In this document: positions 1-8,904 of the stretch, piece after piece
Numbering within the stretch: the stretch's first letter is position 1
How the letters are laid out: the number at the start of each line of letters is the position of its first letter
Source: an uncultured Lachnospiraceae bacterium
GTDB taxonomy: Bacteria > Bacillota > Clostridia > Lachnospirales > Lachnospiraceae
Assembly (NCBI GenBank): GCA_910587765.1
Contig: CAJUNR010000006.1
Span: 62,001 to 126,000, forward strand
Reading direction: 5' to 3'
Length of the DNA: 64,000 nt
Notes under the pieces: generated by a model
Seen by the model: the letters and a program-made list of their open reading frames with translations, nothing else
Database searches by the model: none
What the model was told of the DNA's origin: nothing
Made by a program: the position numbers and the translations under genes

Positions 1-1262
1 ATTGATCAGATTGTAGATCTCCACCTTGCCAGCCATTTTCCAATGACGATCTTCTGTTGATTGCCGCCGGAAAGCGTTCCTGCGTCCACACCGCTTCCGG
101 CCAGTTTCACTTTCAGGTTTTGAATTGCCGCATCGACAAGATTCTTTTTCTTTTTTTCACTTAAAACCCCTGCCCTTGTACAAAGCTGATCCATATTGGT
201 CAGCGCCAGGTTGTCTTCCACGCTTAGATTGACGCAAAGCCCGTCCTTTTTCCGATCTTCGGGAATCAAAACGATCCCGGACCGAATCGCATCCAGAGGA
301 CTGCGTATCGACAGCTGCTTTCCGTCCAGAAAGACAGCCCCTGATTCCAGAGGATCCGCCCCGAAAATTGCCCTGGTTGTCTCTGTTCTGCCCGCTCCCA
401 TCAGTCCGGCAATTCCAAGCACCTCCCCCTCGTACAGGACAAAGCTGACATTTTTTACGGCCTTTCCGGATTTCAGATTCTGCACCTCAAAGATTTTCTT
501 TCCCCTGCTGCATCTTACACGGGGAAACTGTTCTTTGACCTCCCGGCCGACCATGTGCCTGATCAGCTCGTCCATCTTCACATCTTTAAAATCCATGGAT
601 GTGATGTATTCCCCGTCCCTCATAACCGTTACCCGGTCCACGATATGCTGCAGTTCATCCAGCCGATGAGAAATGTAGACGATACCGCAGCCTTCCGAAC
701 GAAGCTGCCTTATGATCCGAAACAGGTCTTCAATCTCCTTATCCGTCAGTGCGGAAGTCGGCTCGTCCATAATGATGATCTTCGCATTGGAAGATACTGC
801 TTTGGCGATCTCCACCAGCTGCTGTCTCGAAACCGGCAGATCACCGACAACCGCCGCCGGATCAATGTCCAGCCCAAGCTTTTGCAGGATGCGTCCGGCC
901 TCCGCATTCATGCCGCTTTTGTCGAGCAGCCAGCCCTTTTTCTTCTCCCGCCCCAGAAAAATATTTTCTGCGACTGTCAGATGCCCGCACATGTTCAGTT
1001 CCTGATGAATAATCTCAATGCCCAGCCCCTGTGCTGCCTTCGGCGTCAGATTGCCCTGCTCCTTTCCAAACAGCCGGTACGTGCCGGAGTCACGCGTGTA
1101 CACGCCGCTCATGATTTTCATAAGCGTGGATTTTCCGGCGCCGTTTTCTCCGAGCAGCGCCAGCACCTCTCCGGCCCTTAAGCGAAAAGAGACGTCTTTC
1201 AGAACTCTGACTCCTGAAAAGGATTTCGTGATATGTTCCATTTCCACGATATAATCCCCCAT
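1..1262 (-). pseudogene. Sugar ABC transporter ATP-binding protein (RbsA/MglA type), frameshifted by an internal deletion and cut by the window edge
   Basis: This is a two-domain sugar importer ATPase. The first domain has Walker A GENGAGKST near residue 39 and Walker B IIIMDEPTS near residue 165. The second domain reaches its signature LSGGNQQK near residue 397. The family then normally reads IGKWLA, about 18 residues with the second Walker B, then a GAK-EIY-LIN segment. Here the reading frame goes from IGKWLA straight into RWRSTI and a stop. The bases after the junction (about 28 down to 1) encode KVEIYNLIN in another frame. So roughly 52-58 bases carrying the second Walker B and D-loop are missing and the frame is shifted. 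The start has a strong GAAGGAGG site. The divergent AraC gene is its likely regulator. A local assembly error is the alternative. Confidence 0.8.
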
Positions 1263-1313
1263 TTTTCTTCCTCCTTCTCTTTGTTTTTCATACTTTATGA
1301 TATCCGGAAGGCG

Positions 1314-1322
1314 TGTTATAAT
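1314..1322 (+). promoter_or_regulatory. Extended -10 promoter for the AraC gene
   Basis: TGTTATAAT is an extended -10 (TGn plus TATAAT) about 105 bases before the chosen AraC start. The matching -35 position is poor, as is common for extended -10 promoters or ones needing an activator. Confidence 0.4.
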
Positions 1323-1426
1323 ATATAATAATTATGTCTGTAATTATGAAAAAACGGACGATATCTGTCCGTTTATTCATATTAGAGAGATGCTCCAAGA
1401 ACTTTTTATACGAGGGGGAGTTGACT

Positions 1427-2305
1427 GTGAGTTTATTCATTGTAGACGACAATCAGGTAGAACAAATCCATGGGATGAGTGCGGAATATCCCTATTGTAT
1501 GATTATCAGCGACATGACTGCTTTTACAGTTCCCTGGCACTGGCATGAAGAGCTGGAACTGGGGTATGTGGAAACAGGCGTTAATATCATTCAGACAGAC
1601 AACGCCTCTTATACAATCCATCGAGGAGAAGGATTTTTCATCAATTCCAACGTGATGGACACGAAACTGAACGGGATTGCCGGTGAAGTGACCATTGAGG
1701 TAAACCATCTGTTCCATCCCTTTTTTCTGGGTGGGCATTTTCAAAGCCGGTTCTTTCGAAAATATATTAATCCCGTCATCAACAACCGTCAGATCGAAGT
1801 TCATGTTATCCGGGATACGACCGCACCCGGAGAAAAGATTTTGAAAAATTTAAGACTTCTGAAACATCTTCAGGAAAAAGAAAATCAGGAATTTCAGACA
1901 AGAAATCTGCTGTCGGAAACATGGCTGCTGCTCATGGAAGAGCTGGAACAATCCTGCGGACATTCACAGCTTCCGGAAAACAATCAGCATCGGATACGCG
2001 CAATGATCTCGTTTATCCACCGCCATTATCCGGAAAAGCTGTCGTTGAAGGACATTGCATCTTCTGCGAACATCAGCGAAAGAGAAGCAAGCCGCTGTTT
2101 TAAAAAGCACCTGAAGAAATCCCCCTGCGATTACCTGACAACTTATCGTCTGGAAGAGGCCAGAAAACTGTTATTCCAGACGGAGCTGACTGTCACGGAG
2201 ATCGGATATCGGACGGGCTTTTCCACAAGCGCTCACTTTGGGCAGGTATTCCGCAGGGCTTTTGGCATGAGTCCCCTGGAATACCGCGCGTCACATATCA
2301 GATAA
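1427..2305 (+). CDS. AraC family transcriptional regulator with cupin-like sensor domain
   Basis: This is a one-component regulator of about 292 residues. The N-terminal half has the cupin-like pattern WHWHEELELGYVETG typical of AraC sugar sensors. The C-terminal 100 residues hold two helix-turn-helix units (LSLKDIASSANISEREASRCFKKHL, then VTEIGYRTGFSTSAHFGQVFRR) and the PLEYR ending. I chose the GTG at 1427 because GGGGGAG lies 7 bases upstream. A longer frame from 1334 would add an atypical basic leader with no ribosome site. It is divergent from the damaged sugar ATPase gene, which suggests it controls that import operon to the left. The ligand cannot be told from the sequence. Confidence 0.85.
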   Translation: MSLFIVDDNQVEQIHGMSAEYPYCMIISDMTAFTVPWHWHEELELGYVETGVNIIQTDNASYTIHRGEGFFINSNVMDTKLNGIAGEVTIEVNHLFHPFFLGGHFQSRFFRKYINPVINNRQIEVHVIRDTTAPGEKILKNLRLLKHLQEKENQEFQTRNLLSETWLLLMEELEQSCGHSQLPENNQHRIRAMISFIHRHYPEKLSLKDIASSANISEREASRCFKKHLKKSPCDYLTTYRLEEARKLLFQTELTVTEIGYRTGFSTSAHFGQVFRRAFGMSPLEYRASHIR

Positions 2306-2333
2306 TCCTGGCCTGAGCTTTACCACTTTCCAC

Positions 2334-2380
2334 AACAGCCGGAGTCACAGATTAAACACATGACTCCGGCTGTTATTTTT
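2334..2380. terminator. Hairpin terminator between convergent araC and metY
   Basis: AACAGCCGGAGTCA (2334-2347) pairs with TGACTCCGGCTGTT (2361-2374) and is followed by ATTTTT. It can serve the AraC gene and perhaps metY from the other side. Confidence 0.85.
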
Positions 2381-2405
2381 GATTTACTTATGGCCGGTCA
2401 GGACG

Positions 2406-3722
2406 TTACGGCTGCTTTACCGCCTCAAACGCCGCCTCCAGCGCCGCGACCAGATCCTCCGCTTTCTCAATGCCGATGGAAAGACGGACGGTGTTCGGCC
2501 GGATGCCCTGATCCAGCAGTTCTTCCTCCGTGCACTGGCTGTGAGTGGTGGTCGCCGGATGGATGACGAGAGATTTGACGTCCGCCACATTGGCCAGCAG
2601 GGAGAAGATCGCCAGATGGTCGATGAAGTTCTGGGCAGTCTTCGCATCTCCCTTAATCTCGAAGGTGAAGATCGATCCGCCTCCGTTCGGCAGGTATTTT
2701 TGATACAGTTCATGGCTGGGCTCGCTCTCCAGCGACGGATGATGGACCGCTTCCACCTGGGGATGTTCTGATAAATATTTCACGATTTTCAGCGCATTGC
2801 TCACATGGCGCTCCACGCGAAGGGACAGGGTCTCCAGCCCCTGCAGGAAGAGGAACGCATGGAACGGAGAAAGCGTCGCTCCGGTATCCCGCAGCAGGAC
2901 CGCACGGATATAGGTCACAAAAGCGGCCGCGCCCACTGCGTCAGCAAAAGACACTCCATGATAGCTGGGGTTGGGTTCTGAGATCCACGGATAGTTCCCG
3001 GACGCTTTCCAGTCAAACCTGCCGCTGTCAACGATCACGCCGCCGATGGCCGTTCCGTGGCCGCCGATGAATTTGGTGGCTGAGTGGACTACAATGTCCG
3101 CGCCGTATTCGATGGGCCGCACGAGATAAGGCGTCGCAAAGGTAGAATCCACTACCAGCGGGATCTGATGCCGGTGAGCGACCTTTGCCAGTTCTTCCAG
3201 ATCCGCCAGGTTCGAGTTGGGATTGCCCAGCGTCTCCACAAAGATCGCTTTTGTATTCTCCCGGATCGCCGCCTCAAAGGAACCTTCCACCTGCGGATCC
3301 ACAAAGGTTGTCGTCACTCCGTTCGTCTGTGGCAGCGTATGGGCCAGCAGATTATAAGTTCCGCCGTAGATGGTCTTCGATGCCACGATATGTTCTCCTG
3401 ATTTCGCCAGCGTCTGGAACGTGTAGGAGATGGCCGCCGCGCCGGAAGCCACTGCCAGCGCCGCCACGCCGCCCTCCAGAGACGCGATCCTCTGCTCGAA
3501 GATGTCCTGCGTGGGATTCGTCAGCCTGCCGTAGATATTTCCTGCGTCCTTCAGGCCGAAACGATCCGCCGCATGCTGCGAATCATGGAATACATAGGAT
3601 GTGGTTGCATAGATCGGAACCGCTCTTGCATCCGTAACCGGGTCCGCCTGCTCCTGTCCGATATGTAACTGTCTGGTCTCAAACGCCCAGTTTCTGGAAT
3701 CTCTGATATTTTTCTCTGCCAT
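2406..3722 (-). CDS. metY: O-acetylhomoserine aminocarboxypropyltransferase / cysteine synthase
   Basis: This cytosolic PLP enzyme of the Cys/Met metabolism family makes homocysteine from O-acetylhomoserine and sulfide. The length of 438 residues fits MetY (about 425-440) better than the shorter CGS/CBL enzymes. Visible motifs are YGRLTNPTQ, the SGAAAISYTF segment, VDSTFATPYL, the PLP lysine at about 217 in SATKFIGGHGT, and the C-terminal NTVRLSIGIE. The start follows GGAGGAAATAAAA. It stands alone, convergent with the AraC gene and followed by a shared hairpin. The leader to about 3800 shows no obvious S-box. A TTGGAC / GATAGT promoter can be drawn near 3770-3795. Confidence 0.95.
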   Translation of the reverse strand: MAEKNIRDSRNWAFETRQLHIGQEQADPVTDARAVPIYATTSYVFHDSQHAADRFGLKDAGNIYGRLTNPTQDIFEQRIASLEGGVAALAVASGAAAISYTFQTLAKSGEHIVASKTIYGGTYNLLAHTLPQTNGVTTTFVDPQVEGSFEAAIRENTKAIFVETLGNPNSNLADLEELAKVAHRHQIPLVVDSTFATPYLVRPIEYGADIVVHSATKFIGGHGTAIGGVIVDSGRFDWKASGNYPWISEPNPSYHGVSFADAVGAAAFVTYIRAVLLRDTGATLSPFHAFLFLQGLETLSLRVERHVSNALKIVKYLSEHPQVEAVHHPSLESEPSHELYQKYLPNGGGSIFTFEIKGDAKTAQNFIDHLAIFSLLANVADVKSLVIHPATTTHSQCTEEELLDQGIRPNTVRLSIGIEKAEDLVAALEAAFEAVKQP

Positions 3723-3799
3723 TTTTATTTCCTCCGAATTTTCTTTGTTTTCTGAATTTCTGTAAACATACTATCACAGTAGGTTTTATTTGTCCAATA

Positions 3800-3840
3800 C
3801 AGGAAAAAAATATCCGGTTATAGATTGAAACTATAACCGG
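3800..3840 (-). terminator. Terminator downstream of the MATE gene
   Basis: Read leftward, CCGGTTATA and TATAACCGG (arms 3814-3822 and 3832-3840) form a 9 bp stem followed by ATATTTTTTT. The stretch 3841-4001 between it and the MATE stop codon holds nothing else I can support. Confidence 0.75.
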
Positions 3841-4001
3841 AGTGCCTGCACAGACAGCTTAGGGTTCTCATTACACCGGAAAACACCCTGCCATAAAAAA
3901 TTCCGTGTCACATTTCCGTCCGTCCAGCGCATGAGGGCAGAGCTCTTTCACCATCATGGCCGCCGGATACCAAATGGAAAGACTTTTTTATAGAATTTCC
4001 C

Positions 4002-5318
4002 CTACACCAGCCTGCGCACCCAGTTCCCGTAATGAGACTCCAGATATGCCGGTATACATTTGAAAATCTGATCCGCGTTCAGACAGCACACCACAACTGC
4101 CGGAGACGCCTTCACCACAAACGCCATGACAAAAGAAAGAGGAAGTACGATTCCCCAGATACTGATCAAATCCATCTTTACGACAAACAGCGCGTTGCCG
4201 CCTCCGCGGATAATTCCGTTATTTGTCGGCATCTGATAGGACATCCCCACGCAGATAACGCTTAATATGATCAGAAATGTATTCGCCATTTCCATCGTCT
4301 CCGGCGACAGATCATAAAGGCCGAGAACCGGAATCCGCAGAAAATACAGGGACACTCCGGAGAGCACTCCGATCACTATGAATCTCTTCTGGAGTCTCCC
4401 CGAATATTCCCGCACTTTCGCCAGATCCCCCGTGCCGATCGCTTTCCCGATGATCACTGCGGCTGCCGAGGCGGCTCCCACCGAAGCGGATTTCACCATC
4501 AGGAATAATGTGGATGCCGCACTGTTTGCAGCGATTGCCGCTGCCGTCATATGTCCCAGAATCACCGTCTGCAGCGCGGTATTCAGTCCCCACAGCCCCT
4601 GCACTACGAGCATGGGCGCCGTCAGCCTGTAATATTTTTCCGAAAGTTTCCGGTCAAACTGCAGGAAGTCTCTGCATCTTATCTTTAATTTCCGCTCTCT
4701 TTTAGCGATATAGAAAATCAGCGCGGCACTTTCTGTCATGCGTGCCAGAAGCGTGCCGATTGCCGCTCCCTGTACGCCCAATTGCGGCGCGCCGAAATGC
4801 CCGAAGATCAGCATATAATTCATTCCGCAGTTAACACAGAAAGTAAGAACGGACAGACAGGAGGCGATCTTCACCGTCTCCGTACTGCGGACAGCAGCTA
4901 AAAGAAGCTGTGTCACAGCAAAAAAGAGATAGGTAAAGCGTATGATCCCCAGATATGCCACGCCCTCCCCTATGATCCTGCTGTCCGTCGTAAAGATCCC
5001 AACCGCCTGCCGCGGGAACAGGCTGACCAGCGCTAACAGCACTGCTGCAAATGCGACTGCGCCATACATCGCGGAAGCGGCAATCTTTTTGATCGGCTGT
5101 ACTTGTCCCTTTCCCCAATACTGGCTTCCAAAGATCACCAGTCCGTCCCCCAATGCCATAATTAGCTGTTGATAGACAAATTGTATCTGGTTGACCGCCG
5201 CCACCCCGGCCAGCGCCGTCTCACTGTAGGCTCCAAGCATGATATTGTCCGCCAGATTCACACTGAGTGTCACTATATTCTGAAGCACCAGAGGAAAATA
5301 AATAGAATAGAAGTTCAT
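4002..5318 (-). CDS. MATE family efflux transporter
   Basis: This inner-membrane cation-coupled multidrug exporter has about 438 residues and roughly 12 hydrophobic segments arranged as two repeats, as in the MatE family. Recognisable stretches include PLVLQNIVTLSVNLADNIML at the N terminus (typically a membrane-entry signature), and IGTLLARMTES and GIIRGGGNALF later. Four clustered codons could start it (ATG ATG AAG ATG from 5327). AAAGG sits right against the first, so the fourth (5318), 9 bases away, is best spaced. It has no obvious regulator beside it. The substrate is unknown. Confidence 0.88.
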   Translation of the reverse strand: MNFYSIYFPLVLQNIVTLSVNLADNIMLGAYSETALAGVAAVNQIQFVYQQLIMALGDGLVIFGSQYWGKGQVQPIKKIAASAMYGAVAFAAVLLALVSLFPRQAVGIFTTDSRIIGEGVAYLGIIRFTYLFFAVTQLLLAAVRSTETVKIASCLSVLTFCVNCGMNYMLIFGHFGAPQLGVQGAAIGTLLARMTESAALIFYIAKRERKLKIRCRDFLQFDRKLSEKYYRLTAPMLVVQGLWGLNTALQTVILGHMTAAAIAANSAASTLFLMVKSASVGAASAAAVIIGKAIGTGDLAKVREYSGRLQKRFIVIGVLSGVSLYFLRIPVLGLYDLSPETMEMANTFLIILSVICVGMSYQMPTNNGIIRGGGNALFVVKMDLISIWGIVLPLSFVMAFVVKASPAVVVCCLNADQIFKCIPAYLESHYGNWVRRLV

Positions 5319-5510
5319 CTTCATCATCCTTTACCGATTATATTTTATAATTCGTCTCTTTCTTCCCTTTCCTTAAACTCTTTTATAACAGCCGATGTCA
5401 ATCCGCCCCCGGCATTTGCCCCACTGATCCGCTTATGGACCGGCAGCACCAGATCCTGGCGAGCGCAGTCTCTTCAAGAAAAGCAAGGTATTATTTAATT
5501 ATGAAGAAAG

Positions 5511-5528
5511 AAATTTTGCGCAAATTTT
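5511..5528. promoter_or_regulatory. Operator-like palindrome upstream of the double-headed LacI gene
   Basis: AAATTTTGCGCAAATTTT contains the perfect 10 bp palindrome TTTGCGCAAA (5515-5524) with a central CpG, as LacI family sites usually have. The same core occurs at 13441-13450 and 13653-13661 beside the promoters of the adjacent catabolic operons. Here it ends just before the -35 hexamer, consistent with autoregulation. Confidence 0.7.
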
Positions 5529-5529
5529 G

Positions 5530-5556
5530 TTGACATTTTCTTACCCCTTCTATAAT
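5530..5556 (+). promoter_or_regulatory. Promoter of the double-headed LacI gene
   Basis: TTGACA (5530-5535) and TATAAT (5551-5556) are both consensus hexamers but are only 15 bases apart. The short spacer may make the promoter weak or dependent on a bound protein. Confidence 0.65.
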
Positions 5557-5591
5557 ATTGAAAGTAATACGGTAATACGAGGATCAGAATT

Positions 5592-7619
5592 ATGGCAACC
5601 ATCAAAGACATCGCAAAAATTGCAGGCGTCTCCACTTCAACCGTTTCCCATGTGGTCAATCATACGCGCTACGTAAGTCCGGAACTGGTGGAGAAGGTGG
5701 AGCGCGCGATTCAGGAACTGGATGAATTACCCAATTTTATTATTAAAAAAAACAGGACAGGACAGGGGGCCGGCGGGATCAAATACATCTTTATACTGCT
5801 TTCGGAAAAAGGCAGCCTGTTTCAGAAGCAGATCGAAGAAAACATCCGAAATCTGCTGGCAGCTACGGAATATACGCTGGTATCCGCGGAATATGACAAG
5901 GACACCTCCCGTCTGGCAGTGCTGAAAAACATGCTGACGGCGACGCCGGATTTGTGCGGCATCCTTGCTTTCCCCGATGAGCGCGGAATCCTGACCGAAA
6001 CGTTTTTTCAGGAAATTTCCGCGCCGGTCGTATTGATCGGCAAGCAGATTCCGGGATTAAACGCGGATGTGTTTTCTCCGGACATGTTCGACGGAGGGTA
6101 CCAGGCCACAAGGCATCTGATCAAAAACGGACATGAACATATCGCTTATATGGGAAACTCCAAAGATCTGTCCACCTGGCGTTTTGACGGCTATCAAAAA
6201 GCCCTCCACGACTATGGCATGAAAGAAAACAAGCGTCTGATCTTCCCCAATCTGAATACGGAAGCCGAAGTCTTTCAGGTTATGGATCAGATGATGGCGG
6301 AGGAGGTTCCTCCCACCGGAATCGTGGTGGCCAATTCGTTTCCGATTATGCCGCTGTTAAAATATCTTCACGCACACAATATTGTGATTCCAAAGGAGAT
6401 CTCCGTCATCAGTCTGAACGATTTTGACTGGTCTCCTCTGCTGGCTCCGGAGCTTACCTGTATCGACCGGCAGCCGCCTGTGTGCAGCGCTCTGGCATTC
6501 AAGGCCTTGATGAAGCGAATCCAGGGCGAGGAGGCCGAGTACCGGCAGACAACGCTTCCCGTGCGCCTGAATGTAAGAAATTCCACCTGCGGCATCGGCC
6601 GGGGACCTTTCGGGGAGAAAGCGGAGAGCGCGGAAGTGCTGGAGCTCTCAGAGCTGGAGAAAGAACAGATCCGCAGCCGGCATTACACCGCCGCGATTTC
6701 GTTCCACTATATGGGCAAGGCCTGGATGCAGCTCATCGAAAAAGGGATCAAGAAAATCTTTGAAGACCTGGGGATCTCGATCATCGCCGTGACCGACGCG
6801 CATTTCGAGGCTTCCATGCAGTGCCGGCAGCTGGAAAGCATCCGCTTTCTGTCCCCGGATCTGCTGATCGCCGTACCGGTTGACAGCCGGGATACGGCCG
6901 AAGCCTTTCAGAAGGTGGTACAGAGCGAGACAAAGCTCGTGTTAATCACCAACATACCGGACGGAATTGCCCGGGGAGACTATGTCTCCTGCGTCTCCGT
7001 CAACGAGTATTCCCACGGCCGGAACATGGGACACGGCCTTGGCAAATATATGGTGCGCCACGGGATGAAGTATGCGGGCATCGTGCGCCACGGCAATCAG
7101 CACTTTTATGCGACCAGACAGAGGGATAACGCGGCGGAACAGGTGCTGTCGGAGGAATTTCCCGAGATCCAGATCTGCGGAGAGATTCATTTCCAGTCGG
7201 AATCAGAAGTATATAAAAAGACGAAAGAATTCGTCCGGCACCATTCCGAAGTGGAGGCTTTCTACGTCTCCTGGGACGGCCCGGCGCTGGAAGTGCTGCG
7301 GGCGCTGACGGAACTGGACCGGATGGACGTGGCGGTTGTGACCGGAGACCTGGACCATTCGATCGCGCTCAATATGGCGAAGGGCGGAATGGTCAAGACT
7401 TTAAGCGCCCAGTGCCCCTATGAGCAGGGGGAGGCGATTGCCCTGGCCGCCGCCAACGCGCTTCTGGGAAAACGGACCCCTTCTTTTATCGGCATTGAGC
7501 CGGTTCTGGTGACACCGGAAAATCTTCTGAAGAGCTGGTCTGATATCTTCAAGGAAAATCCGCCCGAAGAACTTCGGCGCGCGATCCGGGAGAACCTGCC
7601 GTATTTTACAATGGAATAG
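5592..7619 (+). CDS. LacI family regulator with two tandem periplasmic-binding-protein domains
   Basis: This is a 675-residue regulator, about twice the usual LacI size. Residues 1-50 are a classic LacI helix-turn-helix (TIKDIAKIAGVSTSTVSHVVN). Residues about 65-335 form an ordinary LacI sensor domain. From about 350 a second sugar-binding fold begins (YTAAISFHY at 365), closely resembling the mature part of the binding lipoprotein at 11379-12581. About half of the first 53 aligned residues are identical by eye, and the ELS-EQI linker before them matches too. The protein lacks a signal peptide, so it is cytoplasmic. It is convergent with the importer operon. Palindromes at its own and both target promoters suggest it is the cluster repressor. 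The second domain may bind the imported sugar. Confidence 0.88.
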   Translation: MATIKDIAKIAGVSTSTVSHVVNHTRYVSPELVEKVERAIQELDELPNFIIKKNRTGQGAGGIKYIFILLSEKGSLFQKQIEENIRNLLAATEYTLVSAEYDKDTSRLAVLKNMLTATPDLCGILAFPDERGILTETFFQEISAPVVLIGKQIPGLNADVFSPDMFDGGYQATRHLIKNGHEHIAYMGNSKDLSTWRFDGYQKALHDYGMKENKRLIFPNLNTEAEVFQVMDQMMAEEVPPTGIVVANSFPIMPLLKYLHAHNIVIPKEISVISLNDFDWSPLLAPELTCIDRQPPVCSALAFKALMKRIQGEEAEYRQTTLPVRLNVRNSTCGIGRGPFGEKAESAEVLELSELEKEQIRSRHYTAAISFHYMGKAWMQLIEKGIKKIFEDLGISIIAVTDAHFEASMQCRQLESIRFLSPDLLIAVPVDSRDTAEAFQKVVQSETKLVLITNIPDGIARGDYVSCVSVNEYSHGRNMGHGLGKYMVRHGMKYAGIVRHGNQHFYATRQRDNAAEQVLSEEFPEIQICGEIHFQSESEVYKKTKEFVRHHSEVEAFYVSWDGPALEVLRALTELDRMDVAVVTGDLDHSIALNMAKGGMVKTLSAQCPYEQGEAIALAAANALLGKRTPSFIGIEPVLVTPENLLKSWSDIFKENPPEELRRAIRENLPYFTME

Positions 7620-7641
7620 AAATCTCCTCCAACGGAGTGGA

Positions 7642-7690
7642 GCCGTTGCTCCATAGACGATTGCTCATCTATTTTGCAACGGCCCCTTTC
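7642..7690. terminator. Terminator between the convergent LacI and oxidoreductase genes
   Basis: GCCGTTGC (7642-7649) pairs with GCAACGGC (7676-7683), with an inner ATAGA/TCTAT pairing, followed by CCCCTTTCC. The T-run is weak. Confidence 0.5.
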
Positions 7691-7707
7691 CCCGATTTGT
7701 TCTTTCG

Positions 7708-8883
7708 TTAATCTTCTACCTTCTCCCAGCTTCCGGATTCAGAGGATTTTCTCATGGCCTCGCAGACGCGTTCCACCCGATATCCTACAGCGAATCTGGT
7801 GGAGGGCTGCTCTCCGGTGGCGATGGCTTTGATAAATTCATACATTTCAATCGCCTTCAGCTCTCCGTAGCCGATGTTCATACCCGGGATATTCCAGGTC
7901 ACTTCTCCGTGGAAATGTGCCGGACCGGTATAGATGGTCTTGAATCCGCGGCAGTTGTCCGGATCGTTGGCAAAGCACACCTGAAGCTCGTTCAGCCGCT
8001 CGTAGTTGAAATGGATGCTTCCCAGCGTTCCGTGAAGCTCCACGGTAATGTAGTTGTTGCGGCCCCAGGCGTTTCTGGTGGCCTCGATGCTTCCGACCGC
8101 GCCGCTTTTGAATTTAACCAGGTAGCTGGTCTCATCATCCGTATCCACCGGACTTTTCTTTGCATCGGCTCCGAGTTTTACGGTTCCCAGAAGGTCCACG
8201 CCGCCTTCCTGTACGGGACGCTCCTTGATATAGGTCTTCATCATACCGGTGACTTCATCGATGTCTCCGGCCAGATACTGTGCGATATCGATCACATGAG
8301 ACGCGATATCTCCCAGAGTCCCGGCTCCGGCGATCTCTTTCTGGAATCTCCAGGAGAGCGGGGAGGACGGGTCTGCCGACCAGCTCTGCAGATAGGTGCA
8401 GCGGATATTTAAAATGTCGCCGATGGAGCCTTCGTCAATCAGCTTCTTTGCCAGATCGATGGCGGGCACTCTGCGGTACTGATAAGCGTTCATGCTGATG
8501 ATCCCTTTTTTCGCCGCCTCTGCAGCCGCCTCTGCCATGGCCTTTGCATCTTTCAGTGTAGAAGCGATAGGCTTCTCACAGATCACATGTTTTCCTGCCT
8601 TTAACGCGGCAATCGCGATCTCCGCGTGGGCGTTGTTGGGCGTACAGATGCTGACCACGTCGATCTCCGGATCGTTTACAATCTCTCTCCAGTCCGTGCA
8701 GCATTTTTCAAATCCAAAACGCTCTCTGGCATCTTCCGCAATCTCCGGTACGATGTCGCAGATCGTCTTCATCACCGGAACCGCCGGCGCCGGCCAGAAA
8801 AATTTGGGCATATTGGAATATCCGACCACATGCGCCTTTCCCATAAATCCTGCACCTACCAGACCTACATTCAATTTTTTCAT
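7708..8883 (-). CDS. Gfo/Idh/MocA family NAD(P)-dependent sugar oxidoreductase
   Basis: This 391-residue cytosolic enzyme has an N-terminal Rossmann motif (GLVGAGFMGKAH), the catalytic EKP motif after KHVICEKP, and the family C-terminal domain with GTLGDIASHVID. It is clearly paralogous to the protein at 14644-15816: both have FFWPAP, a WSADP-SPLSWRFQK block and NAWGRNNYITVELHGT. From memory this subfamily includes levoglucosan dehydrogenase (LgdA) and a 3-keto-glucose reductase (LgdC). I infer one paralogue oxidises the sugar at C3 and the other reduces the keto product. It is the last gene of the importer operon, 21 bases after the permease, with GGAGGAAAAGTAAC before ATG. Confidence 0.9.
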   Translation of the reverse strand: MKKLNVGLVGAGFMGKAHVVGYSNMPKFFWPAPAVPVMKTICDIVPEIAEDARERFGFEKCCTDWREIVNDPEIDVVSICTPNNAHAEIAIAALKAGKHVICEKPIASTLKDAKAMAEAAAEAAKKGIISMNAYQYRRVPAIDLAKKLIDEGSIGDILNIRCTYLQSWSADPSSPLSWRFQKEIAGAGTLGDIASHVIDIAQYLAGDIDEVTGMMKTYIKERPVQEGGVDLLGTVKLGADAKKSPVDTDDETSYLVKFKSGAVGSIEATRNAWGRNNYITVELHGTLGSIHFNYERLNELQVCFANDPDNCRGFKTIYTGPAHFHGEVTWNIPGMNIGYGELKAIEMYEFIKAIATGEQPSTRFAVGYRVERVCEAMRKSSESGSWEKVED

Positions 8884-8904
8884 GTTACTTTTCCTCCATT
8901 CCTT

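Noticed and set aside
3723..3800. Possible SAM or other riboswitch in front of metY
   Set aside because: The leader is too short and lacks conserved S-box elements. Only a plain promoter can be drawn.
3870..3990. Leftward short frame with cysteines (KELCPHALDGRKCD) after the MATE gene
   Set aside because: It has about 28 codons, no ribosome site and no recognisable family; it may be decayed sequence.
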